In this document: positions 57,698 to 64,000 of the stretch, one piece after another | Layout of the letters: every line of letters begins with the position of its first letter | Numbering within the stretch: position 1 is the stretch's first letter | Assembly: GCA_046154185.1 (NCBI GenBank) | Contig: JBJXGE010000035.1 | Coordinates: forward strand, 1 to 64,000 | Length of the DNA: 64,000 bases | From: JBJXGE01 sp046154185 | GTDB taxonomy: Bacteria; Planctomycetota; UBA8108; UBA1146; JAJFFE01 | Reading direction: 5' to 3' | Notes under the pieces: generated by a model | The model's input: only the letters and a program-made list of their open reading frames with translations | Told to the model about the DNA's origin: nothing | Database searches by the model: none | Program-made: the position numbers and the translations under genes

Positions 57698-59824
57698 CTA
57701 CGGCTCGAAGGCGCCGGCCGACGGCGGGTTCGATCGCTCGACGCCAAAGAAATCTTCGTACAGCCCGGGGACGGCGGCCCCCGCGCCCGCGGCCGGGCTC
57801 GATGCGTCGATCGTCAGGTCGTCGAGATCCACGGACGCATAGCCGGGCTCGATCGCCACGAGCGAGTTGTCGTCTTCTCCCGTTTGCGTCCGAAACAACA
57901 TGAGCGACATCGGCATGCCGTTGAGCGACGCCCAGTGATTCATCGGGAAGCCGCCGCCATTCTTCACCAGGTTGCGGTCGGAATGCAAAAACGTGCTGGC
58001 GGCCCACGGCGCATACGTGTAACAAAAACCTGACGAACCTTCTTCGGTTCCCGAAGTGTCGCGCCAGATGTTGTTGTGCGTGTAGACGTGCTCTACCTCG
58101 AGCGGCAGATTGCCGCCGATGTAGAGAAAGCGACCGTACGAGAGTGAAGTTCCGGTGTACGAACTGCGGTTTGCGCTGTTGTTGTAGATCCAAATGTTGG
58201 TCGGGTTGCGCGAGGGATTCGTGCCGTCGAGTATCGTGTCCTTCGACACCGAGATCACCCCGCAGGACGAGAGCGACTCGGGGTAGAGGAACACGTTATT
58301 GCGAATCGTGACTTCCGAACCGCTCACCATTACGCTGGAGCTATGGTTCGTTGGAAAGACGCGATCGAACACGTTTCGCTGGATTACAACATCGCGTGGC
58401 AAGCCGGGTAGGTGGCCGCCCGACCGACCGAGCACCAAGTAGGCGCGAAACGTGTTGTTCGAAATCCAGACCTTTTCGGTATAACCCTGCGAATCGTAAT
58501 CGAAACTCGCCAAGTAGGCGGCGGTACTCACGCCCCCCGACGGGTCCCACGTCGAGTCGTAGAAGTATCCCTTGCGAATCCGTGAGTGACGGCTGATGCC
58601 GTACCAATCCGCGGGTCCCCAGCCGCGGCCGATGAAACAGTCGACCAACGAGAAACGTTCGCCCGATGCGAAGAGCGGGTAGCGGCCCGCTCGATCGAAA
58701 TTGCAACCGAAGAAGCTACGGTCAAAGTTGTAGGTGCCGCCCACTTCGTGGCCGGCGTACACGCAGCAGTTGTAGAAATTCTTGATCGAAGTGCGAATGC
58801 AGGAAAAATCGTTACCGCCGTTCTGCGCGATATGCAGCCCGAGGCTGCTCGAATTGCCGAGATCTCCTTGTCCATCGAGGTGCGGTCCGCGGATATCGAG
58901 ATCGACTAGCCGCACTCCGTTCGCCGCGTAGTTGAGCGCGAACGCACTCGAGTTGCTGCCCGTCACTTGAATGATCGGGTTCGCGCCGGCGCCGTACCGA
59001 CCGATGTGAATCAGCGAACCCTCCGCGATATTCGAGAGGTTTCCTTGGCCGCCGGGCGTGACAAACGTCTCACCGGCTTTGAAAAGGAGGCGCCGCTGCA
59101 CAACGCCGGTCGATTGAATCTGAGTTCGAAGCGCGTTGAGCGCGTTGCCGAACGTCGCGTGATCGCCGCCGGAGCCGCAAGTGATGGTTTGACCCGTGAA
59201 AGGCAAGACTTCAAATGTCGACTGCGCAAAGCCGATGCCGCCGAGTTGGTCGATCACTTGGAGCTGCACGAGATAGCTGCCGGGCGTTTCGATGAGGAGC
59301 GACAAGCTGGCGCCCGTACGTTGCGTCACAAGTGCGCCGCTGCTCAACACCGTCCAAGTGCATTTTGCGGTATGGAGAATCGAGCCCGCCGAAACAACGC
59401 TGTTGTAGGCGTCGAGCCAAACCTGACACGGGGTGACGCCGGCACCGATGTGCGTTGTGATGTTCGCCTGGACGGTCGTTGAACCTAAGCAATCGAGTGG
59501 GTCAGCGGTCGGATCGGGCCCAAGCGTCGGGAACGGCGACTCCGGTACTGGTCCGCCCGAGTAGAGGTACGCGAGGATGAAGACGGCGTCCGCGATGTCG
59601 ATGACGCCGTTGTCATCGGCGTCGGCGGCGTCTTCGCAGACGATTCCGCGCCCGAAGGAAAAAATGTACTGGTAGATAACCACGGCATCGGTCAGGTCCA
59701 CTTGCGTGCTGAAGTTGGTGTCACCGCGGATGAATGAGAGATCTTGAGCATTCGCAGTAGACGGGCTGAAGAGTGAGAGTCCGCAAAACGAAAACAAAAA
59801 CGTGACCGTGAGCAAACTTCGCAT
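57698..59824 (-). CDS. exported protein: dockerin-like module, PKD-like domain and parallel beta-helix
   Basis: This 708-residue protein has a signal peptide (~1-26). A dockerin-like module immediately follows (SFIRGDTNFSTQVDLTDAVV and DADDNGVIDIADAVFILAYL). A PKD/Ig-like stretch lies at ~120-215 (GSYLVQLQVIDQLGG). A long right-handed beta-helix at ~250-690 has repeated N-x-F/I turns such as VVIQRNVFDRVF, VTIRNNVFLYP and IWIYNNSAN. Such helices often bind or cleave polysaccharides, but no catalytic residues can be named. The C-terminus (LYEDFFGVERSNPPSAGAFEP) is shared with the partial gene at 63377, a paralogue. Confidence 0.82.
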   Translation of the reverse strand: MRSLLTVTFLFSFCGLSLFSPSTANAQDLSFIRGDTNFSTQVDLTDAVVIYQYIFSFGRGIVCEDAADADDNGVIDIADAVFILAYLYSGGPVPESPFPTLGPDPTADPLDCLGSTTVQANITTHIGAGVTPCQVWLDAYNSVVSAGSILHTAKCTWTVLSSGALVTQRTGASLSLLIETPGSYLVQLQVIDQLGGIGFAQSTFEVLPFTGQTITCGSGGDHATFGNALNALRTQIQSTGVVQRRLLFKAGETFVTPGGQGNLSNIAEGSLIHIGRYGAGANPIIQVTGSNSSAFALNYAANGVRLVDLDIRGPHLDGQGDLGNSSSLGLHIAQNGGNDFSCIRTSIKNFYNCCVYAGHEVGGTYNFDRSFFGCNFDRAGRYPLFASGERFSLVDCFIGRGWGPADWYGISRHSRIRKGYFYDSTWDPSGGVSTAAYLASFDYDSQGYTEKVWISNNTFRAYLVLGRSGGHLPGLPRDVVIQRNVFDRVFPTNHSSSVMVSGSEVTIRNNVFLYPESLSSCGVISVSKDTILDGTNPSRNPTNIWIYNNSANRSSYTGTSLSYGRFLYIGGNLPLEVEHVYTHNNIWRDTSGTEEGSSGFCYTYAPWAASTFLHSDRNLVKNGGGFPMNHWASLNGMPMSLMLFRTQTGEDDNSLVAIEPGYASVDLDDLTIDASSPAAGAGAAVPGLYEDFFGVERSNPPSAGAFEP

Positions 59825-60349
59825 CGATCAATTCCTTTGGTTCGCCGAATCATGCGAGGCCCGATTGCCGTCGACGCGAACGAAGACAACAGTCGTCACC
59901 TCTAGGTAGCCCCCGCCAGGCAAAATTCGCGTATACAATTGCTATGCCAGCTCTAACATGCCCGCGCCAGGATCCGCTTGCAAGGCGCATTGTGGCGGAA
60001 AAATGAAGTTTGTTGCGCGCACGGCGCAACGAGCGGCCAGCGTTGTGATGGAATAGGCGACAGAGAAAACTCTGTGAATCGCATCGGTCATTGGACTCAG
60101 AATCAGATTCGGGGTGCGACTCGGATTCTGAATTGCTGCGTTGAGTCGTGTTGTAACCGTTCTTTCATTGCCGTTTCATTACGATCAATGAAGGGTTTGC
60201 AGTTTTCGCGCTGATTGAGTTTGCAGTCCGGGCCGGTGCCATTTCGGTCGTTGACGGCGCGGCGTGTCGTCCTTTCGCTCGATCGAAGCTGCCGGCTTTT
60301 CGATGGGGCCGCGTGGCTTCCCGCGCTGCAGTCAGCACCGAAGGATCTC
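59825..60349. other. 525-bp divergent intergenic region
   Basis: It lies between the beta-helix gene (minus) and a glycosyltransferase gene (plus). It is AT-richer than the surrounding genes and contains three small inverted repeats: cagag-aaaa-ctctg (60061-60074), tcagaatc / gattctga (60097-60131), and ttcattg / caatgaa near 60158-60193. No gene is supported. Promoters for both flanking genes are expected here. Confidence 0.45.
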
Positions 60350-61444
60350 ATGGTGATCAAGGTCAGTATCGGAGTCCTCGCGCACAACGAGGAAGTGAAC
60401 ATTCCGGCCACGCTGCGCTCGCTCCTTGCGCAGTCGATCGTTGCGCGTGACGACGCTTCCTACGACGTGGAAATCATCGTTGTTCCGAACGGCTGTCGTG
60501 ACCGCACGGCGGCGGTTGCCGCCGAGTTACTCGGCGCCGCCGCGCTGCCGCGCGGCCGAAGATTCCAAGTGCGTGAACTGACGCAGCCGGGTAAGAGCAA
60601 CGCGTGGAATCATTACGTGCACGAATTCGCCCGCGCGGATTGCGACTATTTCGTGCTGATGGATGCCGACATTCAGTTCTTGCAACCGGACACGCTGCAG
60701 CAGTTGATTGACGCGCTCGAACGCGATCCGATCGCATATGTTTCATGCGATTGTCCCGTCAAGGACGTCGAGCTCAAAGACTCGCGAACGCTCATGGAAG
60801 CACTTTCCCTGCGCATCTCCGGCGATTCGTCGGCGGTGCGGCCCGCGGAGATCTGCGGACAACTTTATTGCGCGCGTGCGTCGATGCTGCGGCGGATCTC
60901 GTTGCCAAAAGGTATCACGATCGAAGATGGTTTCTTGCGTGCGCTCCTGGTCACGGAGCTCTTTACGCAGCAGGAAAACTTGCGCCGCGTGACGCGCGTC
61001 ATGACCGCGTCGCACGTGTTCGAGTCATACGTGCGTGTGTCGATCCTGCTCAAGCACGAGGCAAATGTGATCCTCGGGACGCTCGTGAATTCGTTCGTGT
61101 ACGACTGGCTGTGGCGCGAGAGTCGCCCGGATCGCGACGCTGGTGCGCTGTTGCACGCGCGCAATCGTGAAAACCCTGAATGGCTGAAAGATCACGTCGC
61201 CGAGCACGTCCGCAAGCGTGGTTGGTGGGTGGTGCCGTGGCCGCTCGTCTTTCGCAGATGGATCCGTCTGCGCCAGAAAGGTGTGGTGAAGGGCGTTCTG
61301 CATGCGCCGATCACAATGGTCGCGTTCCTCGCCGACTTCGCCGCCTGCGTGCGCGTGAATCGCTTGCTCCACTCGCGCGCCGCGGTCGGGTCGTGGGTCT
61401 CGAAGCCGACGCCCGGCGCGGCGCCGCCGTCGCCGCCAGGATAG
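60350..61444 (+). CDS. family 2 glycosyltransferase, membrane-associated
   Basis: This 364-residue protein has a GT-A domain with VSIGVLAHNEEVNIPATLRS, IIVVPNGCRDRT, QPGKSNAWNHYV and the metal motif YFVLMDADIQF. A hydrophobic stretch near the C-terminus (ITMVAFLADFAACV) may associate with the membrane. It resembles polyprenyl-linked or cellulose-synthase-type family 2 enzymes that handle lipid or surface glycans. ATG 60350 with AAGGA upstream is preferred to earlier in-frame starts, which lack coding similarity. The next gene, a GT-C membrane glycosyltransferase, begins 141 bp later. Confidence 0.85.
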   Translation: MVIKVSIGVLAHNEEVNIPATLRSLLAQSIVARDDASYDVEIIVVPNGCRDRTAAVAAELLGAAALPRGRRFQVRELTQPGKSNAWNHYVHEFARADCDYFVLMDADIQFLQPDTLQQLIDALERDPIAYVSCDCPVKDVELKDSRTLMEALSLRISGDSSAVRPAEICGQLYCARASMLRRISLPKGITIEDGFLRALLVTELFTQQENLRRVTRVMTASHVFESYVRVSILLKHEANVILGTLVNSFVYDWLWRESRPDRDAGALLHARNRENPEWLKDHVAEHVRKRGWWVVPWPLVFRRWIRLRQKGVVKGVLHAPITMVAFLADFAACVRVNRLLHSRAAVGSWVSKPTPGAAPPSPPG

Positions 61445-61584
61445 GGACGGCGCCGTGCGCGCCGCGATTGGCGGGCGAATGTCAGGCGCGAAGATGCAGA
61501 ATTCTGACGCCTTGTCGCTTGCCGACACTTCATTGCACGAAATCCCGACACGGCGCGCGCCGAAGCTAACTTGAAGGATTACGT

Positions 61585-62835
61585 TTGCGAGTCATTCACC
61601 TCATCGCCGCACGCTTGGATTCCCATCACCGACTTGTGCTCGCGATCGTCTGCGCGCTCGAGCTCGTGCTCGGGATCGGTTATTCGTTGACGCTCGGCAA
61701 CGAAGTGCGCTACTGGGATGAGCGCGAGTATCTCGAACTCGCCGACGCGCTCGTCACGCGCGGCGAGCTGCGTTTTCAGGATGACCGCGCCTTTCGGCCG
61801 CCGGGTTACGCGTTTTTTCTCGCCGGCCTCAAGGTCTGTGGGCTGCCGCTTGTCGCAATTCGCATCGTGCAGTTTGGCTTACTCGCCGCTACCACCGTGC
61901 TCCTTGCGCGCATCATCCGACGAACGCATGGCAATCTTGCCGGTTCGCTCACCGCGCTGTGGGTGCTCGCGTATCCGGCGTTGATGTACACCGCCGCGAC
62001 TTTTTATCCACAAACGCTCGGCGCCTTTCTGTTGATCGCGTTTCTATCGGTGCTCATTGCGACGGGGACGAGCACGCTCCGCGCCGGCGCGGCCGGCATG
62101 TTGTTCGGCATCTTGGTGCTCACCATTCCATCGTTCCTGCCGCTCATTGTGCTGCCCGCAGGATGGCTGGTGTGGCGAGGCCGTCACGCTGGATTTATTC
62201 CGGCGCTCGTTCTCGCGCTCGCGGCTGGCGCCACCATCGGCGCGTGGACGGCGCGCAACTACGCGTGTCTGCATGAATTCGTGCTCGTCTCCACCAACTC
62301 TGGTCTCAACTTGTTGCTCGGAAACAGCGAGCACGCGACGGCATCGTCGGGCGTTTCAGTAGACATCGACCGCTACCACCGCGGTGCGGAGGGACTCCTC
62401 GGCGAAGTCGAGCGCGATCGCTATTTTCGCCGCATGGCGGTCGAGTGGATCAAGGCGAACCCGACGGCGGCGGCCGGTCTCTATGTGAAGAAGGTGCTGA
62501 ATTTCTTCGCGCTCAACGATCAACTCGCGACCGCAGCCGAAGGGCAAAACTGGAAAATGCTCATTCTCGGCATCACTTACGCGCCGCTCCTCGTCGGCCT
62601 CGGCGTGTGGCTGCTGCTGATGTTTGTGCGTCGACCACAGCCGCTCGAGTATTTCTTCGTCGCCTTCTATCTCGCCAACGCGCTCGCGCTCGCAATCTTC
62701 TTTACGCGCATCCGCTTTCGCCTGCCCGTCGACTACCTCGCGATCGGCATCGGCGCGATCGTGTTGGCGCGGCTCCTTGCGCCGCGAGATGCAAAGTCCG
62801 AGCTTGGATCACCGAACTCCGCCGGCGCATTCTAG
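61585..62835 (+). CDS. GT-C-fold membrane glycosyltransferase (ArnT/PMT-like, GT39/83 type)
   Basis: This 416-residue protein has about ten predicted transmembrane helices and an N-terminal periplasmic loop motif WDEREYLELADALVTRG (~50-66). The D-E pair is typical of GT-C enzymes that use polyprenyl-phosphate sugars. Motifs PPGYAFFLAGL and ARNYACLHEFVLVSTNSGLNLLLGNS also fit ArnT/PMT-type proteins in planctomycetes. It would move a sugar from a lipid carrier to a protein or lipid on the outer side of the inner membrane. The start is a TTG at 61585 with GAAGGA upstream. Its stop overlaps the stop of the convergent PAAR-like gene (CTAG). Confidence 0.8.
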   Translation: MRVIHLIAARLDSHHRLVLAIVCALELVLGIGYSLTLGNEVRYWDEREYLELADALVTRGELRFQDDRAFRPPGYAFFLAGLKVCGLPLVAIRIVQFGLLAATTVLLARIIRRTHGNLAGSLTALWVLAYPALMYTAATFYPQTLGAFLLIAFLSVLIATGTSTLRAGAAGMLFGILVLTIPSFLPLIVLPAGWLVWRGRHAGFIPALVLALAAGATIGAWTARNYACLHEFVLVSTNSGLNLLLGNSEHATASSGVSVDIDRYHRGAEGLLGEVERDRYFRRMAVEWIKANPTAAAGLYVKKVLNFFALNDQLATAAEGQNWKMLILGITYAPLLVGLGVWLLLMFVRRPQPLEYFFVAFYLANALALAIFFTRIRFRLPVDYLAIGIGAIVLARLLAPRDAKSELGSPNSAGAF

Positions 62836-63106
62836 CCGGTGACGATTTCACCCTTGTTCTTTGGCGGCTTTTGAAACGTCCCTGGCGCGCTTGGCACATG
62901 CGGGGGCGAGTGGTGCGCGACCGAGCCCTTCACCGCCGCTGGCTGGCCTTGGATTTTTGAACCGACTCGATGACGCCGTCGCGAGTGACGGCGGAGCACG
63001 CGTGCGGCACTGGCGTCGGCGGTCCGCCCGGCGGCAGCAGGATGTGAAAGTCGCCGGGACTCGAGCTGACGATTCGATCGCCTTTGCGCGCTGCGTTCTT
63101 ACCCAT
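62832..63106 (-). pseudogene. PAAR-like domain protein split by a -1 frameshift
   Basis: The 5' part from ATG 63106 encodes GKNAARKGDRIV...HILLPPGGPPTPVPHAC, then meets a TGA at 62930-62932. In the -1 frame the sequence continues KIQGQPAAVKGSVAHHSPPHVPSAPGTFQKPPKNKG and stops at 62832-62834. Joined (91 residues), it matches single-domain PAAR-like proteins (PAAR-x-GD...H-x-V-x-P..GG-P-x-P-T-PH... and GKPAA..GS..HN-TPPH.P..G-F..PP.N.G). The switch point is at a run of five A on the coding strand (plus-strand T-run 62954-62958). PAAR proteins cap the spike of type VI or other contractile injection systems. It may be a real frameshift, a slippage site or an assembly error. Confidence 0.65.
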
Positions 63107-63281
63107 GTCTCAACGCCTCCAAGTAGCTGACCGACGCGCGGCGCGCGCGCGAATCGGACTCCTGATCCAACACGATTGCCGGCCGGACACCCGGACGCGC
63201 GCGTCGTGAACGCCATCCATCCGCAATTCCGCCCCGCGGGCCGCCATGAATTGCGGCGCGACTCGTCGTTTGCCGCACACG

Positions 63282-63319
63282 AAAAAACCCGGGGTCGGCG
63301 TGGTGGCCGACCCCGGGTT
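63282..63319 (-). terminator. intrinsic terminator of the partial beta-helix gene
   Basis: A perfect 13-bp stem (aacccggggtcgg / ccgaccccgggtt, extendable by one pair) is followed on the minus strand by a T-run (plus-strand A-run 63282-63287). It lies 57 bp after the stop of the gene at 63377. The rest of 63107-63376 shows no gene. Confidence 0.85.
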
Positions 63320-63376
63320 CAAGGTGGGTGCGATCGTGCGGCCGCGTGGGCCGTCACCTTCGCGCGACGTGCCTGA

Positions 63377-64000
63377 TCACTGCGGTTCGAAGGCTCCGAT
63401 CGATGGTTGTAACGGACGCGGGTGGCCGAGGAAGTCCTCATAGAGGCCCGGCATCGCCATGCCCGTCAAACTCGCGGGGCTCGAACTAGCGATCGAGAGG
63501 TCGCCCGAGTCCGCGCCGACGAACACTGGATCCACGACGACCGAGTTTGCCTCTTCGCCGACTTGCGCGCGGAATTGCGCGAGGGTCATCAGCGAAGAGC
63601 CGACTGTCGCCCAGTGGTTGACCGGCAGCCCACTGCCGTTGCGGACCAAGTTGTGATTCGAGTGCAAGAACGTCGAAGCGGCCCATGGCGCGTAACAGTA
63701 GAGGAAGCCGCCGTCGCCTTCCTCCGTCACCGACATGTCCCGCCAGATGTTGTTGTTCGTAGTCACATGGTTCACTTCGAGCGCGAGTCCGCCCGAGACC
63801 ATGAGGAACCGGCCGTAGGCAACGCCGCCACCCGAGTACGCCGCGCGGTACACACTGTTGTTGTACATCCAGATGTTAGTCGGATTTCGCGACGGAACCG
63901 GGTCGGAACAAGTGTCTTTCGACACGCTGGTCGCGCAGCACGACGACAACGTCGACGGGAACAAGATGACGTTGTTTCGCACCGTCACTTCCGAGCCGCT
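63377..64000 (-). CDS. beta-helix exported protein, 3' end only (truncated by window)
   Basis: The visible 207 residues (C-terminal part) run on past 64000. They closely follow the C-terminal third of the protein at 57698-59824: SGSEVT-RNNV, NPTNIW-YNNS, NNIWRD-S-TEEG, YAPWAASTFLHS, and MPGLYEDFLG...PSIGAFEPQ. It is therefore a paralogue with a right-handed beta-helix that ends in the same motif. No dockerin-like module or signal peptide can be seen because the start is outside the window. A strong terminator follows. Confidence 0.85.
   Translation of the reverse strand, partial: SGSEVTVRNNVILFPSTLSSCCATSVSKDTCSDPVPSRNPTNIWMYNNSVYRAAYSGGGVAYGRFLMVSGGLALEVNHVTTNNNIWRDMSVTEEGDGGFLYCYAPWAASTFLHSNHNLVRNGSGLPVNHWATVGSSLMTLAQFRAQVGEEANSVVVDPVFVGADSGDLSIASSSPASLTGMAMPGLYEDFLGHPRPLQPSIGAFEPQ

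Noticed and set aside
62954..62958. Programmed -1 frameshift on a canonical X-XXY-YYZ heptamer in the PAAR-like gene
   Set aside because: The zero-frame codons are CAA-AAA, so the canonical heptamer is absent. Single-tRNA slippage is possible but unproven.
62930..63106. PAAR-like gene as a complete 58-residue protein
   Set aside because: It would lack the second half of the domain, which is conserved in the -1 frame directly downstream.
1..64000. tRNA or rRNA genes
   Set aside because: Scanning by eye for GTTCGA-type T-arms with matching acceptor stems found none convincing, and no 16S/23S signature was seen.

Overview
This is a GC-rich chromosomal window, most likely from a member of the Planctomycetota. 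The main reason is the set of six exported proteins built around the duplicated EF-hand/dockerin-like segment (RRGD-N-D...IADA...LSYLF...CG-DPTAD-L-C) that is typical of that phylum. Supporting signs are the many signal-peptide proteins of unknown function, short operons with ATGA overlaps, and a mix of pseudopilin, glycan and hydrolase genes. This assignment rests on gene content only. I see no rRNA, tRNA, CRISPR array, transposase or phage module.

Layout: 0.5-3 kb holds a PIN toxin with a small partner and an AAA ATPase. 3-9 kb holds a dockerin-like protein, an exported protein, a di-heme oxidoreductase and a membrane-anchored protein, with degraded gene fragments between them. 9-14 kb holds an exported beta-carbonic anhydrase, a prolyl oligopeptidase, and an FkbM methyltransferase coupled to a PagL-like lipid A deacylase. 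A 190-bp imperfect palindrome follows. 13.9-16 kb is one protein fusing a TIR/deoxyribosyltransferase-like domain, a TPR-like middle and a SLOG-like domain. 16.2-19.4 kb is a pseudopilin operon. 20.9-26.1 kb is a surface-glycan island (glycosyltransferase, epimerase, DegT aminotransferase, hexapeptide acyltransferase, Wzt-type ATPase).

27.4-36 kb carries an AAA_14/DUF4143 ATPase next to four large exported proteins that form a duplicated two-gene module (B-A-B-A, with a 4-bp overlap inside each pair). A decayed copy of the A-type 3' end lies beyond the ATPase, so the ATPase region is flanked by a ~33-bp direct repeat. 36-44.6 kb holds a lone trpF, hydrolases/peptidases and a PLP D-amino-acid enzyme. 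44.8-50 kb holds an exported thioredoxin-like gene with an in-frame TGA at the first cysteine of its CxxC motif, which is best read as a selenoprotein. SMUG-type uracil-DNA glycosylase, HEAT-repeat, thioesterase, PlsC and lipoprotein genes follow. 50-56 kb holds a lectin/dockerin-like protein and the boxB-boxC pair of aerobic benzoyl-CoA degradation. 56-64 kb holds a polysaccharide polymerase-like protein, two parallel-beta-helix proteins (one cut by the window end), two glycosyltransferases and a frameshifted PAAR-like gene.

The most unusual signals are the probable selenocysteine thioredoxin, the duplicated B-A module with its decayed third copy, the TIR-like/TPR/SLOG fusion, and the PAAR gene split by a -1 frameshift.
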